This document shows, in pieces, positions 17,160 through 26,041 of a stretch of 64,000 nucleotides of DNA. Below the pieces are notes generated by a model. It had not been told where the DNA came from, made no database searches, and was given only the letters and a program-made list of their open reading frames with translations. Origin of the DNA: Akkermansia muciniphila (GTDB lineage Bacteria; Verrucomicrobiota; Verrucomicrobiia; Verrucomicrobiales; Akkermansiaceae); contig SFDX01000005.1 in assembly GCA_004557455.1 (NCBI GenBank), positions 1-64,000 on the forward strand. Reading direction: 5' to 3'. How positions within the stretch are numbered: position 1 is the first letter of the stretch; every line of letters begins with the position of its first letter. The translations under genes were made by a program, and so were the position numbers.

Positions 17160-18086
17160 TTATTTGGTTGATTTGGCGGGTTCCGGGATAAAGTAGAGGG
17201 CGCGAACGGTGAGGTGCACGCGGGCCTGCTCCTTGTCCAAGCCTGCAATCTGTTTGGCAACAGGCACGGGAGGCGCCGCGGCCTCGGCACCGGCGGCTTC
17301 GGCACCCTGGGTGGTCGGCATGGCTTCCTGCTGCTTGCCGAGGGCATCATCCATGGGCTGCAGCGGGGTGTCGTTCTTGATGGCAAGCCCGGTAACGATG
17401 TAGAAGATCTTCTTGTCGTTCATGATGCGGTTGAGGGCATCCAACACCGTGCCGTGCTTGGCGGTGAAGGCCAGCTCCAAGTCCACGGGGTAATAGCGGC
17501 GGCCCAGCAGCTCCAGCTTCTTGGCGGCCTTGGCCGCCTCCTTGGGGTCCGGCAGGGGGGCGCAGAATACCTTGTCCAGTCGTACGGCTCCGGCGTCCAC
17601 AGCGTGCTTCTCCAGTCCGCCGATGGCCTCCAGTTGGAAGGTGAGCAGGGGGACCATGTCCGCCTGCGGGGTGTCGCGCAGCAAGGTGCTCATGCCCATA
17701 TCTCGCGCGGGGGCGGCGATATCGCAACCGGCGGCCTTCGCGGCGGCGAGCAGTTCCTCATTCATGCGGCGCAGCTTGGCCTGGAACTCCGGGGAGCTGA
17801 GCGGCTTGGTGTCGCACAGGGCGGGGTAGGGGGCAAATTGTGCCTTCATGGCGTCCTTCTGCGCGGCTAGGGCTTTGTTGGCGGCCGTCAGTTCCTTCTG
17901 CACATTGCGGGAGGGCGCAAACTCGGCATCGGCCATGCTGCTGATGTTGTCGGCGATGTCGGTCAACTCTTTGGTAGCCGTCTCGCATGCGCTGTGTTGG
18001 GAGAACCCGATGTACCCGAGCCCGGCGAAGGCTGCGAGGAAGCCTGCGGAGATACCCAGCACGCGCTTGTTTTCACTGATACTCAT
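17160..18086 (-). CDS. Amuc_1100-like protein (PilO-like topology)
   Basis: 308 residues with an N-terminal membrane segment (~10-28), a long helical region (~30-110) and a compact alpha/beta C-terminal part with A-L-N-R-I-M-N-D-K-K-I-F-Y-I-V-T-G-L-A-I-K-N. Topology, length, the A-E-F-A-P-S-R-N segment and gene neighbours match Amuc_1100, the envelope protein of A. muciniphila studied for host signalling; the sequence is clearly diverged. In type IV pilus terms the position and shape resemble PilO. A Pro/Ala/Glu-rich linker lies near residues 250-275. It is co-transcribed with its neighbours (26 bases after the PilM-like gene). Any host effect of this homologue is not inferable here. Confidence 0.85.
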   Translation of the reverse strand: MSISENKRVLGISAGFLAAFAGLGYIGFSQHSACETATKELTDIADNISSMADAEFAPSRNVQKELTAANKALAAQKDAMKAQFAPYPALCDTKPLSSPEFQAKLRRMNEELLAAAKAAGCDIAAPARDMGMSTLLRDTPQADMVPLLTFQLEAIGGLEKHAVDAGAVRLDKVFCAPLPDPKEAAKAAKKLELLGRRYYPVDLELAFTAKHGTVLDALNRIMNDKKIFYIVTGLAIKNDTPLQPMDDALGKQQEAMPTTQGAEAAGAEAAAPPVPVAKQIAGLDKEQARVHLTVRALYFIPEPAKSTK

Positions 18087-18112
18087 GTCTTTAACCTGTT
18101 TAAGTGTTACTG

Positions 18113-19978
18113 TCAGTCGGCGAGCTCGGGGATGTCGATGCCGGTGCCCAGGGGCAGCAGCAGTTGGAACTTCTCGGCATACTCCGTCTTTTTGTCATCC
18201 TTGCCCGCGTTGCCGCCGAAGCGGAGGAAGTTGCCCAGGTGCGCTTGGGCGAAGTCCGTCTTGATGCTCACCAAGCTGCCGGGGAAGGGCTTGGTGACCA
18301 GCTCCTGCAAGGGGGCTTGGTTTACCTTGAACTTGCCTTCCTTGGCATCGTAGGTCTTGAAGCTGTAGCCGGTGATGTAGACGGCGGTCACCTGCGGGGC
18401 TTTCTTCTTGGAGCCCTTCTGGTCCACCTCCACCGTGTTGCGGGCACTGCCGGGGCCGTTGGAGAGGCTGCGCTTCATGTCGATGAGGCGGCGGCTGGTC
18501 TGGGTGTCCGGCTCCTTGTCCGTCAGCTCGGTGTTCTCGGGGGTGTAGTTGATCATGGGCGCAAACTCCGTGAGCCAGTAGGCGGTGGAGGATGTGCTGT
18601 CGATTACCTCCTGCAGCAGGCGCGGGTAGACGGTGCGGGCCTGCAGAAGCTCACCGGCCGCGCGCAGGGTGTCGCGCTGCTTGCTGTAGTTCCGAGCGGC
18701 GTTCTCCACGCTGTCGTTCAGGCTGCTGAGGCGCGCTTCTTCCTTCTTGGCGATGTCCAGCTGCTGTTGGGCGGCGGTCGCGTTGGCGGAGGTGCTGTAG
18801 GCCAGGTAGCCCGCACCCGCCACGGCCAGTACGCCGGCCAGCAGTACCTTGGGGATGAGTTTTTTCTCCGCGCGGGTTTTGCCCACGCTGGTGGGCACCA
18901 GGTCGATGCTGAACTCACCCGCACCGGAGCCGGTAACGGCTGCGCCCGCCACCGCGCCCAGGCACAGGGCATCCATCTCGATGCTCTCCTCGTCAATGGC
19001 ATTGCCCAGCCCGAAGCCCGCGATGGGGTTCAGGAACTCGACGGGGATGTTGAGGGTGCTGCTCAGGAACTCCTGCATGTAAGGCAGCTTGGCGCCGCCG
19101 CCGCAGATGTAGGCCTTGGTGGGCGGGTTGCCCTTGTACTGTGCCCGGTAGTGGTTGATGGTGCGCTGTACCTCCGAGCTGAGGCGGGACATGGCGCTGC
19201 GGATGGTCGTGGCCAGGGCCGCGTCCTGCTCGTTCATGCTGTCGGTATGCCCGTTGCCCAGCGAGATAATGCCGTTGTCAATCTTGAGCTGCTCGGCCTC
19301 GCGGAAGCTGATGTTGAACTCGCGCGCCACGTTGGTGGTGATGAAGGAGCCGGCTGCCGTGACGGAGCGCGTGAAGAAGCGGCCCGCGTCCGCAAAGATG
19401 ATGTCCGTGGTCTTGGCACCGATGTCCAGAATCATGACGGATTCCTCGGCGTCCTCCGGGTAGCTGAGGCGGTAGGCATTGTAGAGCGAGGTGATGGCGC
19501 AATCCACCCCCGCCGTGTGCAGCTTGCTGCTCTCCACATGGCCGTTGAGCTCATCGAGAATCTCTTTCTTGATGGCCACCAACAGCACCTCGCGCTCGCC
19601 GGGTTCGCGCTCCGGCAGCTCTTGGTAGGAGTAGATGATGTCCTCCGGGGCAAAGGGAATGTGCTGCTGGGCCTCCATGCCCACCTGCTCGCCCAGGTCC
19701 ATGTCATCCAGCGCCGGAAGCTTCAGGAAGCGGAGCAATACCTGTTGTCCGGATACCACGCAGCGAACATCGCTGCCGCGCACGCCCAGCTCCTCCACGA
19801 GCTCGCCGATGGCGTTGCTCACATAGTCCAGACGCATGCCTTCTTCCACGGGGTCCAGCACGATGTCCCGCCGTGCGTAGCGCGCTAGCTCAAATCCTTG
19901 TCCGGCCGGGGTAAAGACGCCCATGGTCACACTCTGGGCGCCTATCTCCAAGGCAACGGTTTTCTTATAATCAGCCAT
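18113..19978 (-). CDS. PilM-PilN-like fusion protein (Amuc_1101-type)
   Basis: 621 residues. The first ~350 form an actin-like ATPase of the PilM type, with three nucleotide-binding motifs: A-L-E-I-G-A-Q-S-V near residue 10, I-L-D-I-G-A-K-T-T-D-I near 190 and I-C-G-G-G-A-K-L-P near 300. A membrane segment near 385-405 (L-L-A-G-V-L-A-V-A-G-A-G-Y-L) leads into a periplasmic part with helical coiled-coil-like sequence, as in PilN. PilM and PilN are separate proteins in most type IV pilus systems, so this looks like a natural fusion. It would bridge cytoplasm and periplasm at the base of the apparatus. It lies second in the five-gene operon. Confidence 0.85.
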   Translation of the reverse strand: MADYKKTVALEIGAQSVTMGVFTPAGQGFELARYARRDIVLDPVEEGMRLDYVSNAIGELVEELGVRGSDVRCVVSGQQVLLRFLKLPALDDMDLGEQVGMEAQQHIPFAPEDIIYSYQELPEREPGEREVLLVAIKKEILDELNGHVESSKLHTAGVDCAITSLYNAYRLSYPEDAEESVMILDIGAKTTDIIFADAGRFFTRSVTAAGSFITTNVAREFNISFREAEQLKIDNGIISLGNGHTDSMNEQDAALATTIRSAMSRLSSEVQRTINHYRAQYKGNPPTKAYICGGGAKLPYMQEFLSSTLNIPVEFLNPIAGFGLGNAIDEESIEMDALCLGAVAGAAVTGSGAGEFSIDLVPTSVGKTRAEKKLIPKVLLAGVLAVAGAGYLAYSTSANATAAQQQLDIAKKEEARLSSLNDSVENAARNYSKQRDTLRAAGELLQARTVYPRLLQEVIDSTSSTAYWLTEFAPMINYTPENTELTDKEPDTQTSRRLIDMKRSLSNGPGSARNTVEVDQKGSKKKAPQVTAVYITGYSFKTYDAKEGKFKVNQAPLQELVTKPFPGSLVSIKTDFAQAHLGNFLRFGGNAGKDDKKTEYAEKFQLLLPLGTGIDIPELAD

Positions 19979-19998
19979 AAATATCTGCGTTTGGGGTG

Positions 19999-20880
19999 TT
20001 AGCTCTCCGTAGCCGTGGTGTCGGTGGTGTCGCTCGTGCCGTCACCGGGGGTGTAGGGGGTATCGCTGCCGGTGCTGCCGGAGCTGCTGCCCGCGGCCTC
20101 ACCGTACAGGGGCTTGGTGGGCGGGAAGTACAGGTTGTAGTACGGGGCATACGGCGTCTCTGCAATGGAGCGGGCGCGCACGCCTTCCACCTTCGTCATC
20201 TTTTTGGTCCACCATTTGTCCTTCAGGCCGGACTTGATGCTGCTCTTGACAACGATGCTGCGGTCTTTGTTGCCTTTCACATCGTATACGTCCTTGTCAT
20301 GGCGGGTCACTTCCACGGCAAAGGCGGCCACAGCGTGGGAGAGGTCGCCGTTATTGGCCACGGTGTCGCTCTTGCTCGTCTTGCCGTCCTTCTTGTTCAG
20401 GGCGTCCACAATCTTCTTGGCGTCGTAGGGGGAGAAGAAGACGGCGGCGTTGATGGTGGTGGTCGCCTTGTCGGCAGTGGCGTTCTCCGGTTTCACGGGA
20501 ATCTCCACATACTTCACCACACCGTCCACCATCACCAGAGAATCGCGCTGCGCGCCCTGGAAGAGGATGTACACGTGCACGTCCAGCTCGTCCACAAAGT
20601 TCGGCACCCGCTCGCCGTCGCTCCCGTCCTTGCAGCGCGGCTTCAGATCCAGCTTGAAGGTCAGCATCTGCCACGGGTCTGCCGCTTTCGGCTTCTTGGT
20701 AAACAGGGGCTGGCCGGAGGAGAGCGTGTTGGGCATCAGCTGCGGCAGTTTCTCAATCCGGAAGTCCGAGGAGGTCTTGGAAATCAACTGCACGCGTACG
20801 GCATCGGCATTGTTCGCCACCGCTACGGACGCAAGCCCGCACAGGGCCGCCATGGACCATGAAAGAATCGTCTTTTTCAT
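19999..20880 (-). CDS. Secreted Amuc_1102-like protein
   Basis: 293 residues with a signal peptide (MKKTILSWSMAALCGLASVAVA) and a mainly beta-strand body, followed by a Ser/Thr/Gly-rich disordered tail (~residues 260-293) with repeated D-T-T and P-Y-T-P. It is the first gene of the operon and matches Amuc_1102 by position and character; that protein is part of the Amuc_1098-1102 cluster in A. muciniphila. The function is unknown; a periplasmic or surface role is inferred from the signal peptide. Upstream there is a TATAAG box (20904-20909, minus strand) but no good -35. Confidence 0.75.
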   Translation of the reverse strand: MKKTILSWSMAALCGLASVAVANNADAVRVQLISKTSSDFRIEKLPQLMPNTLSSGQPLFTKKPKAADPWQMLTFKLDLKPRCKDGSDGERVPNFVDELDVHVYILFQGAQRDSLVMVDGVVKYVEIPVKPENATADKATTTINAAVFFSPYDAKKIVDALNKKDGKTSKSDTVANNGDLSHAVAAFAVEVTRHDKDVYDVKGNKDRSIVVKSSIKSGLKDKWWTKKMTKVEGVRARSIAETPYAPYYNLYFPPTKPLYGEAAGSSSGSTGSDTPYTPGDGTSDTTDTTATES

Positions 20881-21015
20881 AATGCTGGAAAATCTGTGCT
20901 TCCCTTATACACTAATCCCCGCCGTTTGGCGAGAAGAAACTTCACAAACCCCGCATTTTTTTGCTCAAAAGAGTCCATTTTGCCGTTTTCGGGGCTTCAT
21001 GCCGCACTTTTGGAC

Positions 21016-21044
21016 TGTTCATTTTCGTCCGCTTGTGGTATAAA
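21016..21044 (+). promoter_or_regulatory. Probable promoter of lgt
   Basis: TATAAA (21039-21044) with a weak -35 (TGTTCA, 21016-21021) at 17 bp. The ATG of lgt is 13 bases after the -10 box, so the leader is only about 6 bases. Confidence 0.5.
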
Positions 21045-21057
21045 GCGCGGCGGTCAT

Positions 21058-22050
21058 ATGAACAGTCTCTTCCCCATGCTTGCCACCTACGTCCATCATC
21101 TGGACCCCGTCATTGTTGATATTCCCGGTACGCCTCTGGCGTTGCGTTGGTACGGTCTGGCCTATGTGGCCGGCTTTGTGCTGGGCTACCTGGTGCTGCT
21201 GTGGCTCTCTCGCCGGCAGCTCTACTGCATCAAGCCGGAGAAGCTGGGCGATTTTATTACTTGGGTGTGCATGCTGGGCGTGCTGGGCGGCGCGCGTTTG
21301 GGTGAGTTTTTCTTCTACTGGCTGCCGAAGAATGGGTGGAGTGGGTTCTGTGCGGATCCTCTCTGGGTGTTCCGCGTGTGGGAGGGTGGCATGGCGTCGC
21401 ACGGCGGTATTGTGGCGGTGCTGTTGGTGGCGATTGTGTACACCCGGTGCGCCCGGCTTTCTCTTGCCGAGGTGTGCGATGGCTTGGCCATTGTGTGCCC
21501 CATCGGGCTTTTCTTCGGGCGTGTGGCCAATTTCATCAACGGTGAGCTCTATGGGCGCGTGGCGGATGCGTCGAATCCCATTGCCATGAAGTTCCCGCTG
21601 GAGATTATGGAGCTGCCGCCGTCGCAGATGCACGAGTGCTTCCTTAGCGCGCAGATTGCTTTCGGGGCGCCTATCGCAAGCCTGCAGCAATGCGTGGACC
21701 TCTGCCGTACCAATGAGGCGGTGCGCAACGCCATGGAACCATTCCTGACGCCTCGCTACCCGTCCCAGCTCTTCGAAGCGGCGGGGGAGGGTCTCCTTAT
21801 TTTCCTGGTCCTCTTCCTTCTGCGACTGCGCTGGAAGTCGGCCCCCGCCGGCACCTTCTCCTGCCTCTTCTGCTTCCTCTACGCCGCCGCTCGTATCATC
21901 ACGGAGTGCTACCGAGAGCCCGAAACCGCCAATCTCTTCGGCGTCATCACTCGTGGGCAGTACCTTTCCTTCGGTGTTATCCTCCTCGGTGTCATCTTCT
22001 TTTTCATCGCCCGTCGTCACGCAAAATTGCAGAAAATTCAAAAAATATGA
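21058..22050 (+). CDS. lgt: Prolipoprotein diacylglyceryl transferase Lgt
   Basis: A 330-residue inner-membrane enzyme transferring diacylglycerol from phosphatidylglycerol to the lipobox cysteine of prolipoproteins. Seven or so membrane segments are visible. The Lgt signature G-R-V-A-N-F-I-N-G-E-L-Y-G-R lies near residue 155, with the H-G-G-I motif shortly before it. The ATG at 21058 begins at the family N-terminus; the open frame upstream overlaps the divergent operon's promoter region and is rejected. A ~40-residue insertion follows the signature (around M-E-L-P-P-S-Q-M-H). No operon partner. Confidence 0.94.
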   Translation: MNSLFPMLATYVHHLDPVIVDIPGTPLALRWYGLAYVAGFVLGYLVLLWLSRRQLYCIKPEKLGDFITWVCMLGVLGGARLGEFFFYWLPKNGWSGFCADPLWVFRVWEGGMASHGGIVAVLLVAIVYTRCARLSLAEVCDGLAIVCPIGLFFGRVANFINGELYGRVADASNPIAMKFPLEIMELPPSQMHECFLSAQIAFGAPIASLQQCVDLCRTNEAVRNAMEPFLTPRYPSQLFEAAGEGLLIFLVLFLLRLRWKSAPAGTFSCLFCFLYAAARIITECYREPETANLFGVITRGQYLSFGVILLGVIFFFIARRHAKLQKIQKI

Positions 22051-22059
22051 AAAAAAGAC

Positions 22060-22088
22060 TTGCGTTCCGGAGCAAAAACGTGTAAAAT
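22060..22088 (+). promoter_or_regulatory. Promoter of the tRNA-Tyr/tRNA-Val unit
   Basis: TTGCGT (22060-22065), 17-bp spacer, TAAAAT (22083-22088), about 40 bases before tRNA-Tyr. Confidence 0.8.
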
Positions 22089-22129
22089 GCCCCCGCACGC
22101 TGCTCCGCGCAGCCTGCAACACCAAGAGA

Positions 22130-22212
22130 GGGTAGGTTCCCGAGCGGTCAAAGGGGGCAGACTGTAAATCTGCTAGCGTTTGCTTTCGATGGTTCGAATC
22201 CATCCCTGCCCA
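22130..22212 (+). tRNA. tRNA-Tyr (GUA)
   Basis: The acceptor GGGTAGG pairs with CCTGCCC. The anticodon arm is GCAGA-CTGTAAA-TCTGC with anticodon GTA. A long variable arm is present, as in bacterial tRNA-Tyr. The T-arm is GATGG-TTCGAAT-CCATC. CCA is not encoded. Confidence 0.95.
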
Positions 22213-22221
22213 TTCTCTCAT

Positions 22222-22294
22222 GCGGAGGTAGCTCAGTTGGTAGAGCAACACCTTGACATGGTGGAGGTCGTAGGTTCAAGTCCTATCCCCCGTA
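22222..22294 (+). tRNA. tRNA-Val (GAC)
   Basis: D-arm GCTC...GAGC, anticodon arm ACACC-TTGACAT-GGTGG with anticodon GAC, T-arm loop TTCAAGT. The acceptor GCGGAGG against CCCCCGT has a G-U at the first pair and an A-C mismatch at the fifth, slightly unusual but otherwise a normal cloverleaf. It lies 9 bases after tRNA-Tyr in one unit. Confidence 0.9.
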
Positions 22295-22311
22295 CTCAAA
22301 ATAACATTTTC

Positions 22312-22343
22312 GCCCCGCGGTCTAACCCCCGTGGGGCCTTTAG
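22312..22343 (+). terminator. Terminator after tRNA-Tyr/Val
   Basis: Stem GCCCCGCGG (22312-22320) with CCGTGGGGC (22329-22337), followed by CTTTAG. Near-identical hairpins follow the two tRNA-Ser genes and tRNA-Leu in this window. Confidence 0.8.
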
Positions 22344-22385
22344 TTTCAAGGGGGGGACTTGGCAGGGGCGTGCACGCCGTGATAA

Positions 22386-22447
22386 AGTCTGCATGTACGT
22401 TTTCAGTGTACACCCGGCAGGCTGTCGGTGTACATGACCGAAGGCAA
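22386..22447. repeat. tRNA-downstream GTGTAC-box repeat, copy 1
   Basis: Contains ATGTACGTTTTCAGTGTAC and a second GTCGGTGTACATGACCG. It lies just after the tRNA-Val terminator. Similar box arrays lie downstream of tRNA-Ser (30420-30517 and 36400-36470) and tRNA-Leu (51740-51800). The remainder of 22344-22556 holds no gene that I can support. Confidence 0.6.
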
Positions 22448-22556
22448 AAAACGACAAACAATTCGTTGCTGCCGGTACCTTCTCTTTTCTACTACCCCCG
22501 TTTTTCTTTGGTGTGAAGAGAATGTGAGACAGCGGCCGAAAAAGGCTGGGAAATGG

Positions 22557-22793
22557 CTATTTATCCCCCAGACTGCGGTTAATGAGCTCTACCAGTTTAT
22601 CTTCCAATAGGGCAGGCAATTCGTTTTCCAGCCGCTGTACCCTTTTCCGAAGATCGGCGTTCTCTGCCTCTAATTTTGCCAGCCGCTCGGAGGCTTGCTC
22701 CAAGTTGATGATGCGCCGCCATACGCCCCATTCCGGGTTATTCAGTTTCTCCCAAATTTGGCTGATTTGTCCCTCTATCTCCTGATGGTTCAT
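22557..22793 (-). CDS. Small coiled-coil protein of the GTPase operon
   Basis: 78 residues, almost entirely helical. Residues ~27-60 show a leucine-zipper-like heptad pattern (L-A-K-L-E-A-E-N-A-D-L-R-K-R-V-Q-R-L-E-N-E-L). There is no signal peptide or membrane segment. Its ATG overlaps the stop of the 208-residue GTPase gene by 4 bases (ATGA), so translation is coupled and a complex between the two is plausible. Not recognised as a known family. It would be last in the operon. Confidence 0.65.
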   Translation of the reverse strand: MNHQEIEGQISQIWEKLNNPEWGVWRRIINLEQASERLAKLEAENADLRKRVQRLENELPALLEDKLVELINRSLGDK

Positions 22794-23416
22794 CGTATTT
22801 GCGTGTTCGTTAATGCGTGAATTACCCGTTGCGTGATCCCCATTATACCGCAGATGAGGGTCAGCGGTGAAGGAATGCGGGATGGGTGTATGCCCAGTAG
22901 GTATTTCAAGCGACGGATACCGGCATAGTCGTCCGCATCTTGTCTTCCCTTCTCCCAGCGGCGAGCATTGAAACAGGGCATTTCGTTTCCGAAAAGGATG
23001 GGATGGAAGCCTCGTCGATGCATCTTTGCAATGCTGATGTCCTGAATGGCCCGATTGTTGCGGTCCCGGTCGTTGATTAGAGGAATAATCGGGCGGCGCC
23101 CTTTGCTCCCCATTTTCATGCAGCGTTGCACCTCATCGAGGAGGTTATCCGTTGCTTGTACCTGGGAGAGAAGAAGAATAAACGCATCGGTATCCTGAAC
23201 CCCACTGTATGTTGACGGACAGTCCCCTACACGGGGGGCATTGAAGCCGGGTGTGTCCAGCAAAATGCAGTCTGTTCCGGGGAGTGGGTATTCTTCAACC
23301 CTAGAGGTAGTCGCCGTCCCCCAGCCCGTCTCGGCCCGGAATTGCCCCGAAAGGGCGTTGATCAAGGTGGATTTCCCATCCTGAAATTCTCCGATGATAG
23401 CGACCCTAATTTTCAT
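22790..23416 (-). CDS. Single-domain dynamin/Era-like GTPase
   Basis: 208 residues. The P-loop G-E-F-Q-D-G-K-S-T (residues 9-17), the switch region with conserved Thr, D-T-P-G (~54-57) and N-D-R-D (a G4-like motif, near 113) mark a TRAFAC-class GTPase. It has only a short tail after the G domain, ending in a hydrophobic stretch (L-T-L-I-C-G-I-M-G-I-T), unlike the larger proteins upstream. It looks like a stand-alone G domain of the bacterial dynamin-like group. It is coupled by overlap to the coiled-coil gene and lies 165 bases after the 814-residue GTPase gene, so a separate weak promoter is possible. Function unknown. Confidence 0.75.
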   Translation of the reverse strand: MKIRVAIIGEFQDGKSTLINALSGQFRAETGWGTATTSRVEEYPLPGTDCILLDTPGFNAPRVGDCPSTYSGVQDTDAFILLLSQVQATDNLLDEVQRCMKMGSKGRRPIIPLINDRDRNNRAIQDISIAKMHRRGFHPILFGNEMPCFNARRWEKGRQDADDYAGIRRLKYLLGIHPSRIPSPLTLICGIMGITQRVIHALTNTQIR

Positions 23417-23581
23417 TGCCGGGGGACGGTTTTTGCTCGAATCAAAATAAAAATAGGATCGGAGGAAATCCCGAGTCTGCCTCGAGATGTATACTACCGC
23501 AGCTCATTGATTTGCCCCCATCGTTAGGAGGTAAATGGCCAAGCTGCGGCGTATACATTCTTGCGGTTAGAATTCCGGAGC

Positions 23582-26026
23582 CTAAGATCGAGAGGTTTCT
23601 ACCAATTCGGAAATCCTTCCTTCCAAGAGAGATGTGGCCTCATGACACTTCTTGATTTGACTTAAGGATTCCTGTATATGGTGGAGTTTGTCGTGAGCCT
23701 CCGGGGTATTTACCATTTTGAGAGCATCTTCGGCAATATCTATTTGCTTATTGCATTGTTCCAAACCCGCCTCACATGCTTTTTTGAATTCCTCACCTTT
23801 TCTTCTGATGATATCGAAAGGTCCCCCTTTTTCCGACAATGCCGATTTCAGAGCTCTTTTGTATACCTTGCGGAAGCGCGCATCGTGTTCCACGATAAAG
23901 GCATCAGCATATTGACGATTGTTTACAAAAGCACGATAAACCCCGAAAGTCAGGAATTCCCAGGTTGCGCTCCAGAAATCACAGGCCCCTTCTGTGAGAG
24001 CCTCCATAACAGTGCTCTCGCTTGGTAGCATGTTGTTTACAGCTTCCTCGAATTTGACTCCGGACAGGTGCACCTCGATTTCTGTCATAGCAGAGACTTC
24101 CCCTAACTGGGAAAACTCATCCGTCATGGATTTGCGCTCTCTATCGAACGTCTGAGATATTTCCTGAAAGTCGGGTAATGTAGGCAGTGTAGCATTGATG
24201 TCTTCGCGCAGTGCTTTAAAGCAATCCGTGCAGATTTTGATAAACGAATCTGCGAATTCTTGGGCAAGCCTCCTCTTATTGCGGAAGAGCGCTGTCAGGA
24301 AGAAATCGGGCTTCAGGGAAAGAAAAGTTTCCTGAATTCTGGGAACAGCCTCGGTGGCATACAATTTGTCCAGCTTCTCATCGTAATGCCATAATATTTT
24401 ATTGCATCCCTCTTCAATGCTCAGTTCCACATGCTTGCACGATCCCGCCTTCTTTTCTTTCAGCTTCTCCAGTTTCTCTCTCACACTTGTCAGAGCTTTC
24501 TTTTTGTTCTCGATATCCCCTGATATACTCTCGTGGAATGCAGACAAATAGCCTTCCAGCTTCTTCAAATCGCGGGATACCTGCTGACAGCCCTGATTGA
24601 GGAGGATGCTCTCGAACTTATGATTCGTAACAAAATCACTCGCATAACGAACAAACCTCGGTACGGCACTGAGTTCGTCCAGATCCCCGGTAGGCGTAAT
24701 GGATCCATTCTCGTCACAAAAGTCTTCCAGCTCCTGCTCATCGTCCGTCAATCTCTCGATAAAACGCTTCAGCTGCTTTTTTTGGAGATACCATGTGATA
24801 TTTTCATCAGTTGTCTCCCTACCGAGATCATTGAGTTCAATGGATATAGCCCGGCGCGAAGGCTCGGATAGCGATCCATACTGATGTAGGATGGCCTCAT
24901 AAGCACGAAGCGCGAGGCCGGCGTGGAGTGCATGAATCTCGGGATTCTCAAAACCGTTCGCGCGAAGAATGGGAGCTACAGCCTCTGTTTCGACGCGTTT
25001 CCACCGCCTGGAGGGAATTTTCAGGTTGGCCCCGAATATCAGTTTATGCTTTCCGCCCAGCTTAACACACGCTTGCAGAGCCTCAAGATCAGACTGGGTC
25101 AGAGCTTTATCGCCTCCGAACATATAGAGAACGGCATCCGCCTCTCGGATGCACGTTTTGGCGATTTCTGTGTCCCATGCTGAAATAAACAAACCTGGGC
25201 AGTCACATATCGAACACCCGAGCATTCTCAGATTCGCACTGTCAAGGTGGAAATCCAACCCTCCGCAGAAAGCGAAAGTGACCTCTTGCGGGCTGAATGC
25301 CTTCCTGACCTGTTCCGGACTCTTGACACGCTCCCATCGACTCTCCCAATCTTGGGGGTATGATGAGATGACGACGGAATCATCCACCTTCCATTCCTCA
25401 GTTCTCTTGTTGATTCGTTCTGCAAAATCGGGATAGAACGCACAAACAAGGAGGGCAAAACGCATGAGCTCGGTTTTGCTGCTATGGCTGAAATCCGCAG
25501 GAGTATCGCGCATTTCCTCCCACGCGTGTCCGGCAAGTTTCTCGCGATGATCTTTATCGTCCAAATTGACAAGACCCTCCGTGAGGTAGCTGACGTTGGC
25601 GGATTCTCTGTCACATATGTCATAATACACACGAAGCGAGGAGCCAAGAGAGCGAAGAAGTTCTCCTTTTGTTCGCCATGTTACTTCCGCATACTCTCTG
25701 CCTCCTTCCTCTTGAGGATGCGCGCTGACGCGACACCCGGAGGTACGGATGCCGCCACCGCCCGGTCCTACCGGGCTGAGTTCACGCCCATCGCACAGAT
25801 AATTGAACAGGGTGGATTTACCACTTTGGAAGGCTCCGATGAGGACGATGGAAAAAACCTCTCTGCGCAGCTTCTCCCTTGTATCTGCCAAGGTATCTTC
25901 CCGGGGGCGCCCCAATGCCTTGGCAGCCTGTTCTACAGGTACCTCTGCCTGATTGATGAGTTCAATGATTTCCCGGAGGAATGTTCTGTATTGTTCGCTC
26001 TGTTGGGTACTGAAATCCGGAGTCAT
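23582..26026 (-). CDS. Large dynamin-like GTPase C
   Basis: 814 residues. An N-terminal helical stretch leads to the P-loop G-A-F-Q-S-G-K-S-T (residues 64-72), a G-G-G-G-I-R-T-S switch I and D-C-P-G near residue 278, Cys replacing the usual Thr. The G domain carries a ~150-residue insertion between switch I and G3. The C-terminal half is helical with strong coiled-coil character (E-N-K-K-K-A-L-T-S-V-R-E-K-L-E-K-L-K-E-K-K near 520) and a hydrophobic patch (F-W-S-A-T-W-E-F-L-T-F-G-V-Y) near 690. This follows the plan of bacterial dynamin-like proteins, which remodel membranes. It lies 15 bases after the preceding GTPase gene. GC looks lower than in the surrounding core genes. Confidence 0.75.
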   Translation of the reverse strand: MTPDFSTQQSEQYRTFLREIIELINQAEVPVEQAAKALGRPREDTLADTREKLRREVFSIVLIGAFQSGKSTLFNYLCDGRELSPVGPGGGGIRTSGCRVSAHPQEEGGREYAEVTWRTKGELLRSLGSSLRVYYDICDRESANVSYLTEGLVNLDDKDHREKLAGHAWEEMRDTPADFSHSSKTELMRFALLVCAFYPDFAERINKRTEEWKVDDSVVISSYPQDWESRWERVKSPEQVRKAFSPQEVTFAFCGGLDFHLDSANLRMLGCSICDCPGLFISAWDTEIAKTCIREADAVLYMFGGDKALTQSDLEALQACVKLGGKHKLIFGANLKIPSRRWKRVETEAVAPILRANGFENPEIHALHAGLALRAYEAILHQYGSLSEPSRRAISIELNDLGRETTDENITWYLQKKQLKRFIERLTDDEQELEDFCDENGSITPTGDLDELSAVPRFVRYASDFVTNHKFESILLNQGCQQVSRDLKKLEGYLSAFHESISGDIENKKKALTSVREKLEKLKEKKAGSCKHVELSIEEGCNKILWHYDEKLDKLYATEAVPRIQETFLSLKPDFFLTALFRNKRRLAQEFADSFIKICTDCFKALREDINATLPTLPDFQEISQTFDRERKSMTDEFSQLGEVSAMTEIEVHLSGVKFEEAVNNMLPSESTVMEALTEGACDFWSATWEFLTFGVYRAFVNNRQYADAFIVEHDARFRKVYKRALKSALSEKGGPFDIIRRKGEEFKKACEAGLEQCNKQIDIAEDALKMVNTPEAHDKLHHIQESLSQIKKCHEATSLLEGRISELVETSRS

Positions 26027-26041
26027 ATGGGGCGGGTTTGG

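Noticed and set aside
18104..19888. A 594-codon plus-strand frame opposite the PilM-like gene
   Set aside because: No domains, shadow composition; the minus strand has all three actin-like ATP motifs.
22205..22343. tRNA 3'-end duplication as a classical integrase attachment site
   Set aside because: No repeat of the tRNA 3' sequence was found at the other end of the GTPase or restriction blocks; only downstream-flank boxes recur, and no integrase gene is visible.
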